DNA from: Eutreptiella sp. 'Long Island Sound 2002'
Lineage: Eukaryota > Euglenozoa > Euglenophyceae > Eutreptiales > Eutreptiaceae
Assembly: GCA_964036045.1 (NCBI GenBank)
Contig: OZ038385.1
Span: 33,177,129 to 33,241,128, forward strand
DNA: 64,000 nucleotides
Direction: 5' to 3'
The position numbers and the translations under genes were made by a program. The notes under the pieces are model-generated. The model saw only the letters and a program-made list of their open reading frames with translations, ran no database searches and was not told where the DNA came from. Numbering within the stretch: the first letter of the stretch is position 1; each line of letters starts with the position of its first letter. Positions 33,501 to 45,450 of the stretch are shown in pieces.

Positions 33501-36500
33501 AAACCGTGGATTGGTTGAAACGTTCGTTTGATGGTGTTGGGGTGGCCCATACAATTTCTCTTGTGATCCATTGGTGCACCGCATGTAAATCTCCATTTGG
33601 TTGTGTGTACATTGCAGAGGCATCACACTGGGCACTTCTCCACGCAAATCGTCGCTCACGGCAATCAACATGGCTATCCGCTCAACCAGTGTAGCACTAG
33701 AAGCCTCAGAGCCTGTAGAGGCTATAGAAATCCAACACGAGCAGCCGTGCAATGCATGTTTGCGGAAGAACGTTGCGGTGGTGGGGAGCTCATAAAGTCA
33801 AATATGACATATATTTGCTCAAAGGCTGCTGCGATGTCTGCGTCGAGGAAATATGGGATTGTTGTCCCTATGCTTGGTCTTGTCCTTTGTGCATGGATGG
33901 TGTTGGTTGGTGTTCCTGGTATTTGGAGCATGGTATGGTACCCGGTATGATACCTTAGTAAAATGCCTACGACGCCCTTTTAGGCAACCCTAAATCTATG
34001 CAACACCTTGGAACTATGTCCAAGCTTTGTAATATGTGGTGCATGCACTACCACGGATATGCAAACCACACACTTGTCCATTGGTATGTGACTTGAGTGC
34101 AGGTGCTGTTCTTGTACATGGCTTTTGTTGTTACATTCAGCCACCAAGCCTTAACAATTTTTCATGCATCCACAAAGGTCATCACCAAAGAGCAGTGCTA
34201 CTTGGAGGCCCAATGCAGCTCACCTTATGTGCCTCCCAACATTGGCCAAACAATTTGATGGCACACTTGCCTAGGGGCAAGGGAGCAGAGGGCATGCAAA
34301 AAAACACCATACACAATTTGCAGTGGAGAATGTAGGAATACCTCTTCCCCTATGGTACTGCCATGGGGCTATGACTCTTACTTCTAAGTGGGTGGGGGGG
34401 GGGCTGCGATAGGGGGGGGGGATTCTTCGTTCCTGGTGGGGGGGGGGGCAGTGACATGTGCAGAGGGGGAGGTCTCGAAACATCATGTAAATGTCGCAAA
34501 TGTGGTTACCATTGTGGGTTTTTGTGCCTGGGTATTGCATACACTGTGACCATGTGTGTCCTCAGGTTTTCCAGTTTTTTGCCCACAAAAGTAAGCACAA
34601 GCACGCAAAAAGCACCACTGAAATGCTCTCAAAATGTTTCCGCAAACCACTGCAGGTGCCTGTTGAAATTCACATCCGCAAAAGCCATGAAATACCTTGA
34701 CACACTTCTACACATCAAGCACCACCCCTTTATAAGCAAACTGCCCCCCCCCCCCTTGTATAAGCTACGCCAAAATCCGAAATTAATACGGTCCCTACGC
34801 CTACTGTAGCTTGGACACGGGTGTAGCTTGGTGTAGCTTGCGCGCGACACGTACGACTACCGACGCTGGGCGCCCAGGTTTAAAAGAGAGGATTGCATGG
34901 TGAGCTGGTGCAAGCAAGGGGAATACAATGCACAAATATTCCCAAAATCAGAGGTATGTGGGTTCAAGTGGGCAAACACTCACAGCAAATGTGTCCATGA
35001 CTCTATGTGACCAGCAAATTCGTCACCAAATCCATGTCCCATGTGGCTGCACTGTGTTTGGTACCGAATTAAAATTAGGTCCCAAATTAATACGGTCCCT
35101 ACGCCTACTGTAGCTTGGACTGAGGCGTAGCTTCTACAAAGGGGGGGGGGGGTAGTGTAGTATATTTCTCTCATGCTTCGTTGCATGCAGGCAATATTGC
35201 ATGATTTTTTATGGGGGGGTTCAGACTAAGCTGAGCTGGCGTAGGCTGCTCACTTCACAGCACTCAAGATAACCTCTCAGAATAAGGCAATACCGCATGA
35301 TTTAAAGCGGTTTTGTTGTTGCTGGTTTGTATCACTAACTCCTCTTTGGCAGCTCCTGCGGGCCACTTTGGCAACTCCTTAATCCCCGCCCCGCAAGAAC
35401 AACACCCTTGGGAGAACAACAGCAGGTGTTGTTTCCATCAAACGCAGTGCTTTTACCGTTGTTCTCGCAAAGGGGGGGGGGTGCTCACAAAGCTATGATC
35501 TTGCTGCTTTTTGGTCAGCCTCCTGCCCCCCCCCCCCCATGTCATTGCCCCCCATCTATGGCCCCCACCCAGATGAAAGAACCACCCCCCCCCCCTGAGG
35601 GGGGTTTCCTGGAAATCAAAATTGTTCTCCACTTTTTGCGTTGTTTATGTGCCAAAAATGCCACCTCAGTGTTAACTCATCAAGCGTTTTGAGGGGGAAA
35701 ATAACACGTGAAATTGTCACCGTGGAGGAGCCAATGATTCTTCCTATTGCATCAGGGTCTGCAAGGCAGAGCAGAGTGGGCTAGCCCTGGACAGAGCCGT
35801 CCAGGAGTGTTTAGGCCTACAAGTTGATGCTCCCTTTCCGTCCCTTTTTTGCAGCAATGACCGAAACCCAGATATCCAATGTCAAAGTTGTTGGGGTGAC
35901 AAGAAGGACCAAAACTCAAGAGATTAACAAGCAACCCTTGGACAAGTGAGAAATACTGGTACCCCATATCGCCAAGAAACAGTGGATTGGTTGGCCAAAG
36001 AGTACACTTGGTCAGAGATGTATCGGTACACGGTGGATGCTTCAATCTGTCTTTGCGGTGTTTCAACAGGCTGTGCTCTGCTCTTGGAGTCGTTGTGGGA
36101 CCAACAATGTCTGTCGACCACAGCCCAGATCAAGGAAAACGACGGTCATTCGGAGATTCTATGCTCAGCCAAGGCCGTGCTTCTGCACAGCTCACAGGCA
36201 AGCGGTTCTTGGGGGGTTTGTGACGCATTACAACAACATTCCTCAAAATCACGCGAATAGAATAGAGCGAAGGCCAGAAGCAGAATGCTGTTATGAGCAG
36301 AAACAACTGTCACACGACATGGCCCAGGTCCTCTTTCCCACCACCACTGGCCCGCATGCATGCCATCTTGCATCCTTGACTACAAAGCTGCCGTCAGAAA
36401 AACGACGGTCAGACGGGGGGTCCCCTGCTTTGACAGGGCTGCAGCAGCGGAAGGGGATGGGGGTGTAGAACCCGCAGCTGCCGGAAGGGCTGCAAGACAT

Positions 36501-38269
36501 GCCCTGTCCTTAAACTCTCTGGTTGGCCCAGCGAAAATCGGTGGGCTAGGCAAACAGTGAGTTGCTGTCACAGCGCCGCGCCCCATGCGGAGCATGTGAG
36601 GGAGCCACCACTGGTGCTCCCAACGCTGGGATGCTGGAACACAGCCCAGGGACACGTGCAGCAATACACTGCGCACGCACCTTAATGAAGACTGGATATT
36701 GGAATTGAGCCGGCGGGGCAGGAGTCTACACACTGCATACTGTGCGATCTGCGATTCTGGCCGATTTTCAAGGCGTTGGGCGCTTTTCGATGGGCCAAAG
36801 TGCGCTAAAACGAGGTTTACACCAACCAAATAAACGATCAATCATCAAGCAATCCTTCTGGCTTCATGAGGAGCCTCGGTGGCCTGCACTAAAATAGATT
36901 CGACCCGCATTCGACAAATTGGCCTTGTCAAGGCATTTTGAAAGTTTACAGGGAGAGAACTCGCCAAGAAGAGCCGTTCACAGCCAAAAAGCACCACTTC
37001 TACCATCCTAGGTGGTCACCCATCAGTTGTGGAAAAATCCTTCTTGTCCCCAGTGATCCCCAGTAGCCGTTCCCCTAGCAGTGTCATTTTTGGCCATTTC
37101 GGTCACCAACAGTGCGAGTGCGGACGAAACAAAATGGGTGAAAAAGGTCAGGAAATCTCTTTTCCTTTCGTTTGGGATAGTGCCAATGCACGTGGCCCCA
37201 TCATAGACGTGCTGCATACCAGAAAGTCCTCAAAAAGGGCAATTGTTGGCCATTTTTCGACACTTTTGGAACCAGGCCCCTCAACTTCCTTGCTGCAAGC
37301 TTGCTTGCTGGATCCCCTTATCCACCCTAGACCCTAAAAACGGGCTGCAAAACCTTGCAGCCAAACCTGCAGAACAGCCCGTGCACCAGACCAAAATACA
37401 CGAAAGTTGACCCTTCGCTTGAAAAGATCGTTGAAACGGAGAGGAAGCACATAATGAGCATAGCTCATGGGCTTGGTGTTGGCAACTGCCCCTCTTGCCA
37501 GCCTGCAAGATCGGTTCAAAGAGAGAGGGCCCTATCTTGCTGTTAGAGTGACAGGCTCGTGTCATTGGGGTTCATGTTGGTTTTGAGGAAGCATGGCCGT
37601 GCTCATGCCCAACCTGATGCCCATCAGGTATGTCAAGATCTCCTGCCTGCATCCTGTGCATGCTATGAACACAGAAACCACCGCTGAAAACGCCCCTTGG
37701 GACCTCCTCTTCTCATGCACGTTGGTGCGGCAACAAACGCAGCAGCCTGGCCTCGACCCCACCACCTGTATTGGGGTACAGGGGCTGCATCTCAACACCC
37801 AAAACCTTCTTCCACAACCCGTTTGATGAGATGTTCACAGTTCCGTCCTTCCGATCTCTCTTTGGAACAGCCACGCATGCGGCGCGCACAAAATTTCGGT
37901 ATTGTGGCATGGGTGGCATGGATGAGAGACAACTTGGGTATAGAATGGGCACAGATTGGGCATGACTGAAGTGTTGCTCAGGCAAGATTGGCCTCACTTC
38001 ATATGGAGGAGCAAAGAGGTGAGAGGTGCAAGGGGCTCCATGGGGGTTAATTGTTCAGGTGGGGCTCTAACCCCTTCACACACGCGCGCGCGTGCGCGTT
38101 GAACGCATTCCCGCTTCAGTGGCATTGAAGCAAACTGAACACTTTGTGCACCGAATCCGATGTTACCTAAACTCTGCCCCGGGCAAAATGCAACGATGCT
38201 TTGAATTGGCATAACCCTGATGTCCCCCAAGAGACATGACTTGGAGGCAAGTGTTCAAACGCCGGGCCA
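33501..38269. other. spacer and dispersed repeats, no supported gene
   Basis: Only short frames without motifs. 34005-34180 pairs with 28575-28745. A 37-base segment ('aaattaatacggtccctacg' onward to 'gtagcttggac') occurs at about 34779 and 35079. CG alternation 'acacacgcgcgcgcgtgcgcg' near 38078. Several G- and C-runs. Confidence 0.5.
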
Positions 38270-40009
38270 CTAGATGAACTGGAACTCGTCCTGAAATTGG
38301 GTTGGGTCTTTGGAATGGGACTTTTCCACAAGATCATATCGGTTCATGACCGCGAACGTGGACCGCAGGACGTCCCACATAACGGCTGAGGAGTGAGTGC
38401 TGCTCTGGCTGCAGTTGGGCACATTGGCCTGCTGCATGTGGATGGCTTGCAGAAAAGCCTTGGCAGCCTCCTGGTGTTGGCTCAGATTGCTGAACGCAAT
38501 GCCAAGATTGTATTGTGCTCTTACAAACCCTGGGTTGAGATCGAGAGCGCGATTGTAAGCCACGATGGCATCCTCACTGCGGCGACTGTTTGCCAGCGTG
38601 GCTCCCAACTTGTTCCACAGCCGGGCATCATTGGGGCGCTGCTGCAGCGCGCCTTGGAAACAGGTTACGGCGTCGTCAAAGCTATGGACCATGTGGTGCA
38701 TAACCCCCATGGCAATGTACACGTCGGCATCAGGAGTCGCCGTAGGACCTGCCGCCTGCCGGAACATGTTCAACACCCGAGCATGCAATTTGGGTTGCGT
38801 CACAAAGATATCATAGTCTTCGGCATCGGGGGTGTCCACGGTTGGAGCCTGAGCCATGCCCTTATATTTTGGGTTGCACTGGATCCACTTCTCAAGAGAC
38901 TGCAAGGAATCATCGTGGCGGTTCTCATTCGTGTAGCTTGTGGCAATGGCGAGCAACGCAACGAGATTTTCAGGGTCCAGCCGCAGGCACTCCTGCAGCG
39001 CTAACACAGCACTGGAGTCTTGCTCGTTTTCAGCCTGGGTGGTACCAAGGTACTGCCATGCTGCCACATGGCTGGAGTCCCTCTTCACAGCCGCCTCGAA
39101 GCACAGTATGGCCTCCGATAAGTTGCCAGCTTCAAGAAGTTTCAGGCCCTGCTCGAAAGGCTCTTCACTGTAGTCGTACGCGTTGTTCTCCTGCATAGCG
39201 TAGGTCTTCTGTGTCATGTCGCGGAATTGATTGAGCCAAGCCTCGGCCATACTCTCGGAACCCTCGTCGTGCATGGCCATAGCCTTTTGAAAGGCCGCAG
39301 ACCAGTCCTCCTGATCGAACGCATCACCCAAAACATCACCAAAGACCTGATTCTGCATGTCTGAGGCAATGTCGTGGTCAAGCCAACTTCTTTGCTCGGC
39401 CCCTGACTGCTCCTGCTCCTCCAGCTCCTTCTGCAGCTCCTCAGGCCAGGACCCATCCGCCTGCCTCTCGTACATGTTCTTGCCCGCCAGCCGAATCTCA
39501 TCCGATTTGACTTTCTCAGTGAAAGCAAAAAATTTTGAGGCCGCCTTCTTGTCCTCATACGACTGCTCGTTATCACCAAGCACCATGGCCTGCCCCGAGG
39601 GTAGTGCACATGGGCGAATTTGCTGGTGATTCAGCATCTGCGGTGGACGGGCTGCCATGGGCATGAATGGGGTGGGGGTGAAGATAGGCACCATAGGTCT
39701 AGTGCACACTGGGACAGCGGCTGAGGAGGAAGATGACGAGGACGATGATGATGCCACTGTGCTGTGTTCTGGCAGTTGGGTAGGCATTCCGGAATGTGAC
39801 ATCGGGGGCTGTACGCCGAAGGTGGCAAACTCGGCGTCCCACTTGTGGCCAGCCAGGATGTCCCTGTCTGTGACGGGCATCGCAGCTCCTTGCTGCATGC
39901 CACGCGGCTGTGCAAATGCACTTGCACCCATGGCATTGAAGAGCTGGCCCATGGGGTTGGCCCCCCCTTCACATCCCTCAGCACCCACCATGTTTCCAAG
40001 GAAACTCAT
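38270..40009 (-). CDS. PEX5: peroxisomal targeting signal 1 receptor PEX5
   Basis: PEX5 shuttles between cytosol and peroxisome membrane, binding SKL-type C-termini through its TPR domain. The 579-residue frame is intact and intronless. The ATG at 40009 is preferred because the frame's only earlier start is a non-ATG codon. Seen: Cys13 in the N-terminal 'GAEGCEGG' context, matching the conserved Cys that is ubiquitinated for recycling; three W-x-x-x-F motifs (WDAEF at 57-61, WSAAF, WLNQF), the PEX14/PEX13 docking sites; a ten-Ser run; then TPRs from about residue 280 ('EQGLKLLEAGNLSEAILCFE', 'AWQYLGTTQAENEQDSSAV', 'LWNKLGATLANSRRSEDAIV', 'AQYNLGIAFSNLSQHQEAA'). The C-terminus 'QDEFQFI' ends where PEX5 proteins usually end. 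The stop is TAG, with a TGA five codons later. No close neighbours, so no operon-like context. Confidence 0.95.
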   Translation of the reverse strand: MSFLGNMVGAEGCEGGANPMGQLFNAMGASAFAQPRGMQQGAAMPVTDRDILAGHKWDAEFATFGVQPPMSHSGMPTQLPEHSTVASSSSSSSSSSAAVPVCTRPMVPIFTPTPFMPMAARPPQMLNHQQIRPCALPSGQAMVLGDNEQSYEDKKAASKFFAFTEKVKSDEIRLAGKNMYERQADGSWPEELQKELEEQEQSGAEQRSWLDHDIASDMQNQVFGDVLGDAFDQEDWSAAFQKAMAMHDEGSESMAEAWLNQFRDMTQKTYAMQENNAYDYSEEPFEQGLKLLEAGNLSEAILCFEAAVKRDSSHVAAWQYLGTTQAENEQDSSAVLALQECLRLDPENLVALLAIATSYTNENRHDDSLQSLEKWIQCNPKYKGMAQAPTVDTPDAEDYDIFVTQPKLHARVLNMFRQAAGPTATPDADVYIAMGVMHHMVHSFDDAVTCFQGALQQRPNDARLWNKLGATLANSRRSEDAIVAYNRALDLNPGFVRAQYNLGIAFSNLSQHQEAAKAFLQAIHMQQANVPNCSQSSTHSSAVMWDVLRSTFAVMNRYDLVEKSHSKDPTQFQDEFQFI

Positions 40010-42000
40010 AGCAAAAAGGGTCACACCTGTGAGAGAACGGCGGATGACCTTGAACTTATGTCATGCAGCCCGAACTTTAAAATCCGAGGCACCTTATTTG
40101 GATACGCGGAGTTGCGTTGATCTGGTTTTTAAAATGCACTGTGTGGAATGGCTGAATTGAATGGAGCTCTTCCCCTCTTCCCCTCAGGATTGCCACAATT
40201 CAGCATCACAGGTGGCACGTCACATGATCTCAGCAAATATACAACCTGTGCACACTTCCGTGCTGGCAAACATTTTGACTTGGACGTGTGGTGCGGCACA
40301 CGTGCATGTGTCAAACGCAATGCGAAAAGTAATGAGCAAAGGCTCAACAGTGCCAGAACCACATGATCTGTGTGCAACAGTCAAATGCATGTCCTGGATT
40401 ACTCCCATAGAAAGGCCTCAAAGTGTCTTTCGACGGCCTCTTGATTAGGACAGACTGTCTTTATGCATGTTGTCTTGATTGTCACCCTGCGGTTCACCTT
40501 GACCCTTAGCAAACAAATGGCACGTATGTGTGTGGGGGTGGGGTGGGGGGGCGCCCAATCATTTGAAACAACTTCATGACATACATCACCACTATACAGC
40601 TCTGTTCACACTGCAGCAACGTTTGCTTGATCCACCCCTTGCAGCCATTCCTCCCTCTTTGCATAGCAAGACTATGCACAAATCATGCATCCCTACTGTA
40701 CCCTCCATACCCATGCTCATGCGCCAACCCCTGTGCAAGGGCCCCCTGCAAAGCAAGCTTACAACAGCACACGGAATGACGTACGAGGCACAAGACCATA
40801 GAGACGGCTCCACAGTTTGATTGACCAGCAGGCTTTAGGCGCCCACCCTGGCGGTGCTCTATCCAGCTGGGGCACTGGCGTTCGCCAGCCCGGTGGCCAA
40901 GGAGGAGTTGACATGGGCAGGTCCCATAGGGACCAGCTTGAGGAAGGCAAATATGGTGTAATGTCTATTTCGTGATGCAAGATGGGAACGCCTGAACCAC
41001 GAGAAGACAGAGGTGTCAATGTCCTCATCCCTCGGTAAACCGACAACTTGGGTCAATGTCGATGGTTGCTTCCTTTCTGAAGTAGGGTAGGCCTCTTTTG
41101 CTAGAGGACAGCGCGGCGTCAACAAACTGTGCCAGAGTTCGCCATTCAAACCTATGGGCTGCCAATAGCCAGGGGTGAGCACAGGATTTTCACCCCCACC
41201 TGGAACACATTAGTCAACTTTGAGTATTGTTTGGGCAGTTGTGTATGATTCAAGGTATCTAGTGCACACGGAGGCAGAGATGCTCTCTAGGATGTGATGC
41301 CCCTATTGGTGTGGCTTTGAGATTGTGGAGGACATGCAACCACGATGCACAATTATTTTGGGTGTGGTGGCCACAAACCCCAAGGGAGACACAGCCATAA
41401 TCAACACCAATTTGGGTGTGGCCCTGAGATGGCAAGAGATACGGAGCTACAACCCCCACTGTGAGACCGGACAAGCCACGTTTTCTCTGGCTCCTTATAG
41501 ATCTCAATCTGAAGACTGTCTGCAAGGGCTTTGCAGCACTTCACACACCACGTCGTTGTTGGGAGATGGTGCATAGGCCAGAGTGCATGGACGAGCCCAC
41601 AGCACCAAGCACGACACGCCAATGCCCCCCCCCCCCACACACACAGCCACAGCACGACACGACACAACCCTACTTGTGTACTTCTATGACCGCGCTGTGT
41701 TGGCCTATTTCGGCCTTCCCTGTCTCCCGCGCCTCATCAATCTAAATGGGCAACGCCTGCGATTCAAGAGTGGTCTTATCCTTGATCATCTTCAACATCG
41801 GGAGCCCAGGGAAGTGGCCCGGCACCACCTCGACAGGTACGCCGGCGACACTACCACCACATTCTTGACCGTTGCATCCAAATCCATTGCAAAAGTCCCA
41901 CAACATGTCTGTCAAGTCAAATGTAGACACTAAGTTCTATTGCTTGTTGACAAGGCACCTCGAAGAGGGATGGGGCAGCTGGGTGCTAATATCTATTGTG
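40010..42000. other. PEX5 5' flank and spacer
   Basis: No supported gene. A minus-strand frame at 41742-41930 ('LWDFCNGFGCNGQECGGS') is protein-like but has no known motif. PEX5 transcription must start in the first few hundred bases here; no TATA box is obvious. Confidence 0.4.
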
Positions 42001-42009
42001 CTTCGTGCA

Positions 42010-42790
42010 ATGCACATAACTAGCACCCTCCAAACACCCAAATAGGGTGAATATGACATGAAGAGGGTCTGAACCATGCTTTACGTAGGATGTTTGTTCA
42101 TTGTGAATGGTCAAAATATCAAAAACATTGGGTTCAAAAACTTCCAGTTTTGAGCTGCATAGGGTGGAAAACTTCATAAGCAATTTGTTCCCCAACCCCT
42201 TGAGAGCCCCCCCTCCCCTCTCAACACCCAAATGGGGCGAAAAAAACATAAAGAGGGGCTAACACATACATAGAATAATTGATCATTGTGAATATTGAAA
42301 AAATCGGGTTCGGAAATTTCCATTTTTTGAGCTGCTGAGGGTGGTAAATTGCCTTTGCCAATGCAGTTTGTGCGCACATTAGGTGCCTCTGAACAGCCTA
42401 CAAACAGCTATGTTGGGGGTTTTTGGGGGGGGGCATGGCCCTGGCCAATACATGGGCCGGTACCCATGGGTGCTCCACGACCTATATTGTCACCAAATGA
42501 TCACCCAAACCCATCCCAGGGGAAAAAAAGAATTTTGAAAAATTAGTAGGTGGCACCAAACAACTTAAACAACAGCAATTTTGGGGGCTTTCGGGGGGCC
42601 CATGGTGTGGGCTACATGGGCCTAGCGGCTACGACGTGGGTCCCTATGGGTGCTCAAGTACAGGTATTGCCACCAAATGATCACCCAAAGCCATCCTCGG
42701 GGCGAAAGAAGGGTTTTCGAAAAAGTCGAGTTCTGAAATTTTTGAAGGTGACACCAAACAACCTGAACTACCACAATTTTGGGTACGACT
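42010..42790. repeat. two neighbouring diverged tandem duplications (about 190 and 180 bp)
   Basis: First pair: 42035-42200 and 42225-42360 share 'cacccaaat.gggg.gaa', 'attgtgaat', 'ttttgagctgc..agggtgg'. Second set: 42410-42540, 42575-42720 and a partial copy at 42740-42785 share 'gggtgctc.a', 'tcaccaaatgatcacccaaa', 'accaaacaac.t'. Confidence 0.7.
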
Positions 42791-43180
42791 CCTTTTAACG
42801 TCCTTAGGCCTATGTACACAGGAAGAGGAGTGGAGGAGGGGGCTGGTAAGAGTTCAAGCACCCCCCTCCTCCATACAGGCTCCCCTCCTATGGAGTACGG
42901 CAGCTGAGAGGGGCGAGCTGGTAAGGAGTACTGGCACCCCCATCCAGGAGGGGGACGAAGATGTGGAGGAGGATCATGAAGGGGGGGGGGGGCTTCTGGC
43001 CCCAAGTGGGACGGGCGGCCAGCGCTCGCGATATGCTTGAAAAAACCTGCGGCAGCAAGGCTGCTACACTACCCACCTTGGGTGGGGGGGCTGCTTGCCA
43101 GCTGGGCCGGAGTCTAAAGGAGAGGGGACGCCTGCCGCGGGCGCAGGAGGGGGGGGGTCGAGGCGGCGCACCGTCATCAG
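42791..43180. other. GC-rich spacer
   Basis: No supported gene. Contains a G9 run and several 'gaggaggggg' stretches. Confidence 0.5.
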
Positions 43181-43840
43181 TCACCGCACCACAGTCACAG
43201 AAACCATCCCTGTCACAGGCACAGTCACAGTCACGGTCACAGTTACAGTCACAATTACGGTAACTGATATAGTCACAGTCACTGGCACAGTTGCAATCAC
43301 AGTCACTGCCAATGTCATTGTCATGGTCACTTTCACAGTCATCGCCACTGTCGGTGTCACTGCCAGAGTCACAGTCACAGTTGCAGCCATAGTCACAGTG
43401 GCTGACACTGTCATGGTCACACAGTGACAGTCACAGTCAGAATGACAGTCGCTCTCACAGTCCCTGTCGCGGTCGCAGTCACTACCCTTGTCACTGTCAC
43501 AGTTGCTGACACTGTCACAGTCAGAGTCACACGGACACTGTCACCAACACTGTCACTTATCACAGTCACAGTCACAGTCACAGTCACAGTCACAGTCACA
43601 TTCACAGCCACAGTGACGGTCACAAACAAAGTGAGAGGTACACGCACAGTCGCCACCACAGTCACAGTCACAGTGACAGTCACTGTCACTGTCACCGTCA
43701 CTGTCACAGTCACTGTCACAGTCACAGTCACAGTCACTGTCACTGTCACTGTCACAGTCATAGTTACTGTCACTGTCACTGTCACTATCACAGTCACTGT
43801 CACAGTCAGAATCACAGTCACTGTCAACAATCGCCGAAAC
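43181..43840. repeat. degenerate GTCACA/GTCACT hexamer array
   Basis: About 110 hexamers of 'gtcaca' and 'gtcact' with point changes, densest at 43550-43830. Both strands read Val-Thr repeats in one frame (GTC ACA / GTG ACT), and another minus frame reads Asp-Ser/Asp-Cys repeats, so long open frames on both strands come from the repeat alone. Confidence 0.93.
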
Positions 43841-45134
43841 AAAGCATGAAGCACCATGGCCCAAAGCATGTACTCAAGGACCTGTTGGAATTGCACTTCA
43901 GCAGGAAAGATCAGCAAAGAGCAGGAAAAATAAGAAAGCCAATATGACCAACACAATGTACGTGCACTTACAAAAAAACCGCGGTACACTGCCACACACG
44001 TAGGCTTCCCAATTGAGGCACAATGACGGTACGCGGAAAAAGACAGCGGTGTGAAGACCAGTGTGAACACCGACAACAAGAACAACATTCGTACCATCCC
44101 CCCTCCATGTCAATGGCCCGGGCTGTGTTTCTTCTTTCGAGAGGGGGGGGGGGATTCGCAAGGGGGGCCATGTTTCTTCTTTCGAAGGGGGGGGTACATT
44201 GACACGGGCATGCGGGGCCATTGACTCAAATTCTCATCAAAAATCCAAAAAAAATTCTTCATGTACGCATTTTCTAGCTTGTGCCATCGGTGTAAACGTG
44301 GTGGGGACCAATGCTTGGTACCTCTTGCATCTTTGTGGTGGTTGTGGAGCTCACATTGGACCGACTCAGACAGGCAAACCCTGACCCGCTCACCTCTGGT
44401 TGGGGGCTTTTTCCTGCTGGGCAGCACGAGGTAGGCACCATTGCCGCGGCGCAGTGAGCACCGTGGCGGTGGGCTCTGGCTCCATCCTCGGCTGCAGTGT
44501 CTGGGGTGTTCGGGGGGGGGAGGGGGAAAAGGCGAGCGAGTCGAGCTGCCGTCTCTGTAGGTCAATGCAACCAGAAACACATCACAAATTAGATCCCCAT
44601 CATCGGCTCAAAGAGGTAGACCTTTATGCACTGTCCAACACACAATTCATGGGTGCTGTGTCCGTGGTTGTACCCGTCCTGCCCCGTCAACAGCCGCGAA
44701 GGCCAGAGGGACAATCTGGGTACATGTGTGGGGTGCTGTCTGTGGATGTGTGCATGTGGTGCTGTGTCAGAGGTAGACCTGTATTCACCGTCCAACCCTG
44801 GCAATTCTGGTATGTGGAACAGATATGGTGTGTTCTGAAATTATGTGTTCAGTCATTGTGTGGTCATCACGAACACGGTGGGCGCCGCAGCTGCTCCACG
44901 GCGCTTGCACGTAGCCCAGTCGCGTCCCCATAGGGGTGTCCGCTGCACGGTGGAGATAATTTTCTAAAACAGGACATTTTGGGGCTGCCTCAGGACTGGC
45001 CAACCCACCCACCCACCCAAGCTGACCCACCCACCCACCCACCCAGACCCCAGTAGGGGGGGGGTTATTTCATCCTGCATCATATGTCCATTGCATACTG
45101 AAAATTTTGACAAAGGGTTAGGGACCTAAAATTC
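43841..45134. other. spacer with short repeats
   Basis: No supported gene. 44426-44480 matches 18227-18275. 'tgtttcttctttcgagaggg' occurs at 44128, near 44169 (variant) and at 46738. (CCCA)n at 45001-45045. Confidence 0.5.
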
Positions 45135-45450
45135 AAAATTGCAAGAACCTGGGTTTGAACCCACGCCTGCACATCTGCAGCGCAGGGTCCTGCACATCTG
45201 CAGCGCAGGGTACAAACCACTGGACCAGCAGCCGTCACAGCAGCACACTGCTCAAGTACTGTGTAGAGCCTGCCATCTGATTTTTTTATCAGAAAAAAAT
45301 GTCTCTGCACCTGGAAACGCAAGAAACAGCAACACAACTTGCATGCACGGTGTGAACCACTGGACCATCTGCTGTCATCCCAAAGATCCAGTACTGTGCA
45401 CAACCTGAAATTCGGTTTTTTTTGGAAAAAAGGTCTGTGCGATGATAAAC
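45135..45450 (-). repeat. two tRNA-derived SINE-like copies
   Basis: Minus strand of 45135-45240 has an A box ('tggtccagtggttt'), a duplicated 24-base anticodon-arm-like segment ('gcgctgcagatgtgcagg') and a B box ('gtgggttcaaaccc'). Upstream, 45228-45320 and 45352-45440 are two diverged copies of the same body ('ccactggacca', 'gtactgtg', T-run then A-run, 'gtctctgc'/'gtctgtgc'), each headed by the A-box sequence. This is the layout of a tRNA-headed SINE repeated head to tail. Confidence 0.6.

Noticed and set aside
43417-44097. 226-codon Val-Thr protein
   Set aside because: It is produced by the hexamer repeat; the opposite strand gives the same kind of frame.
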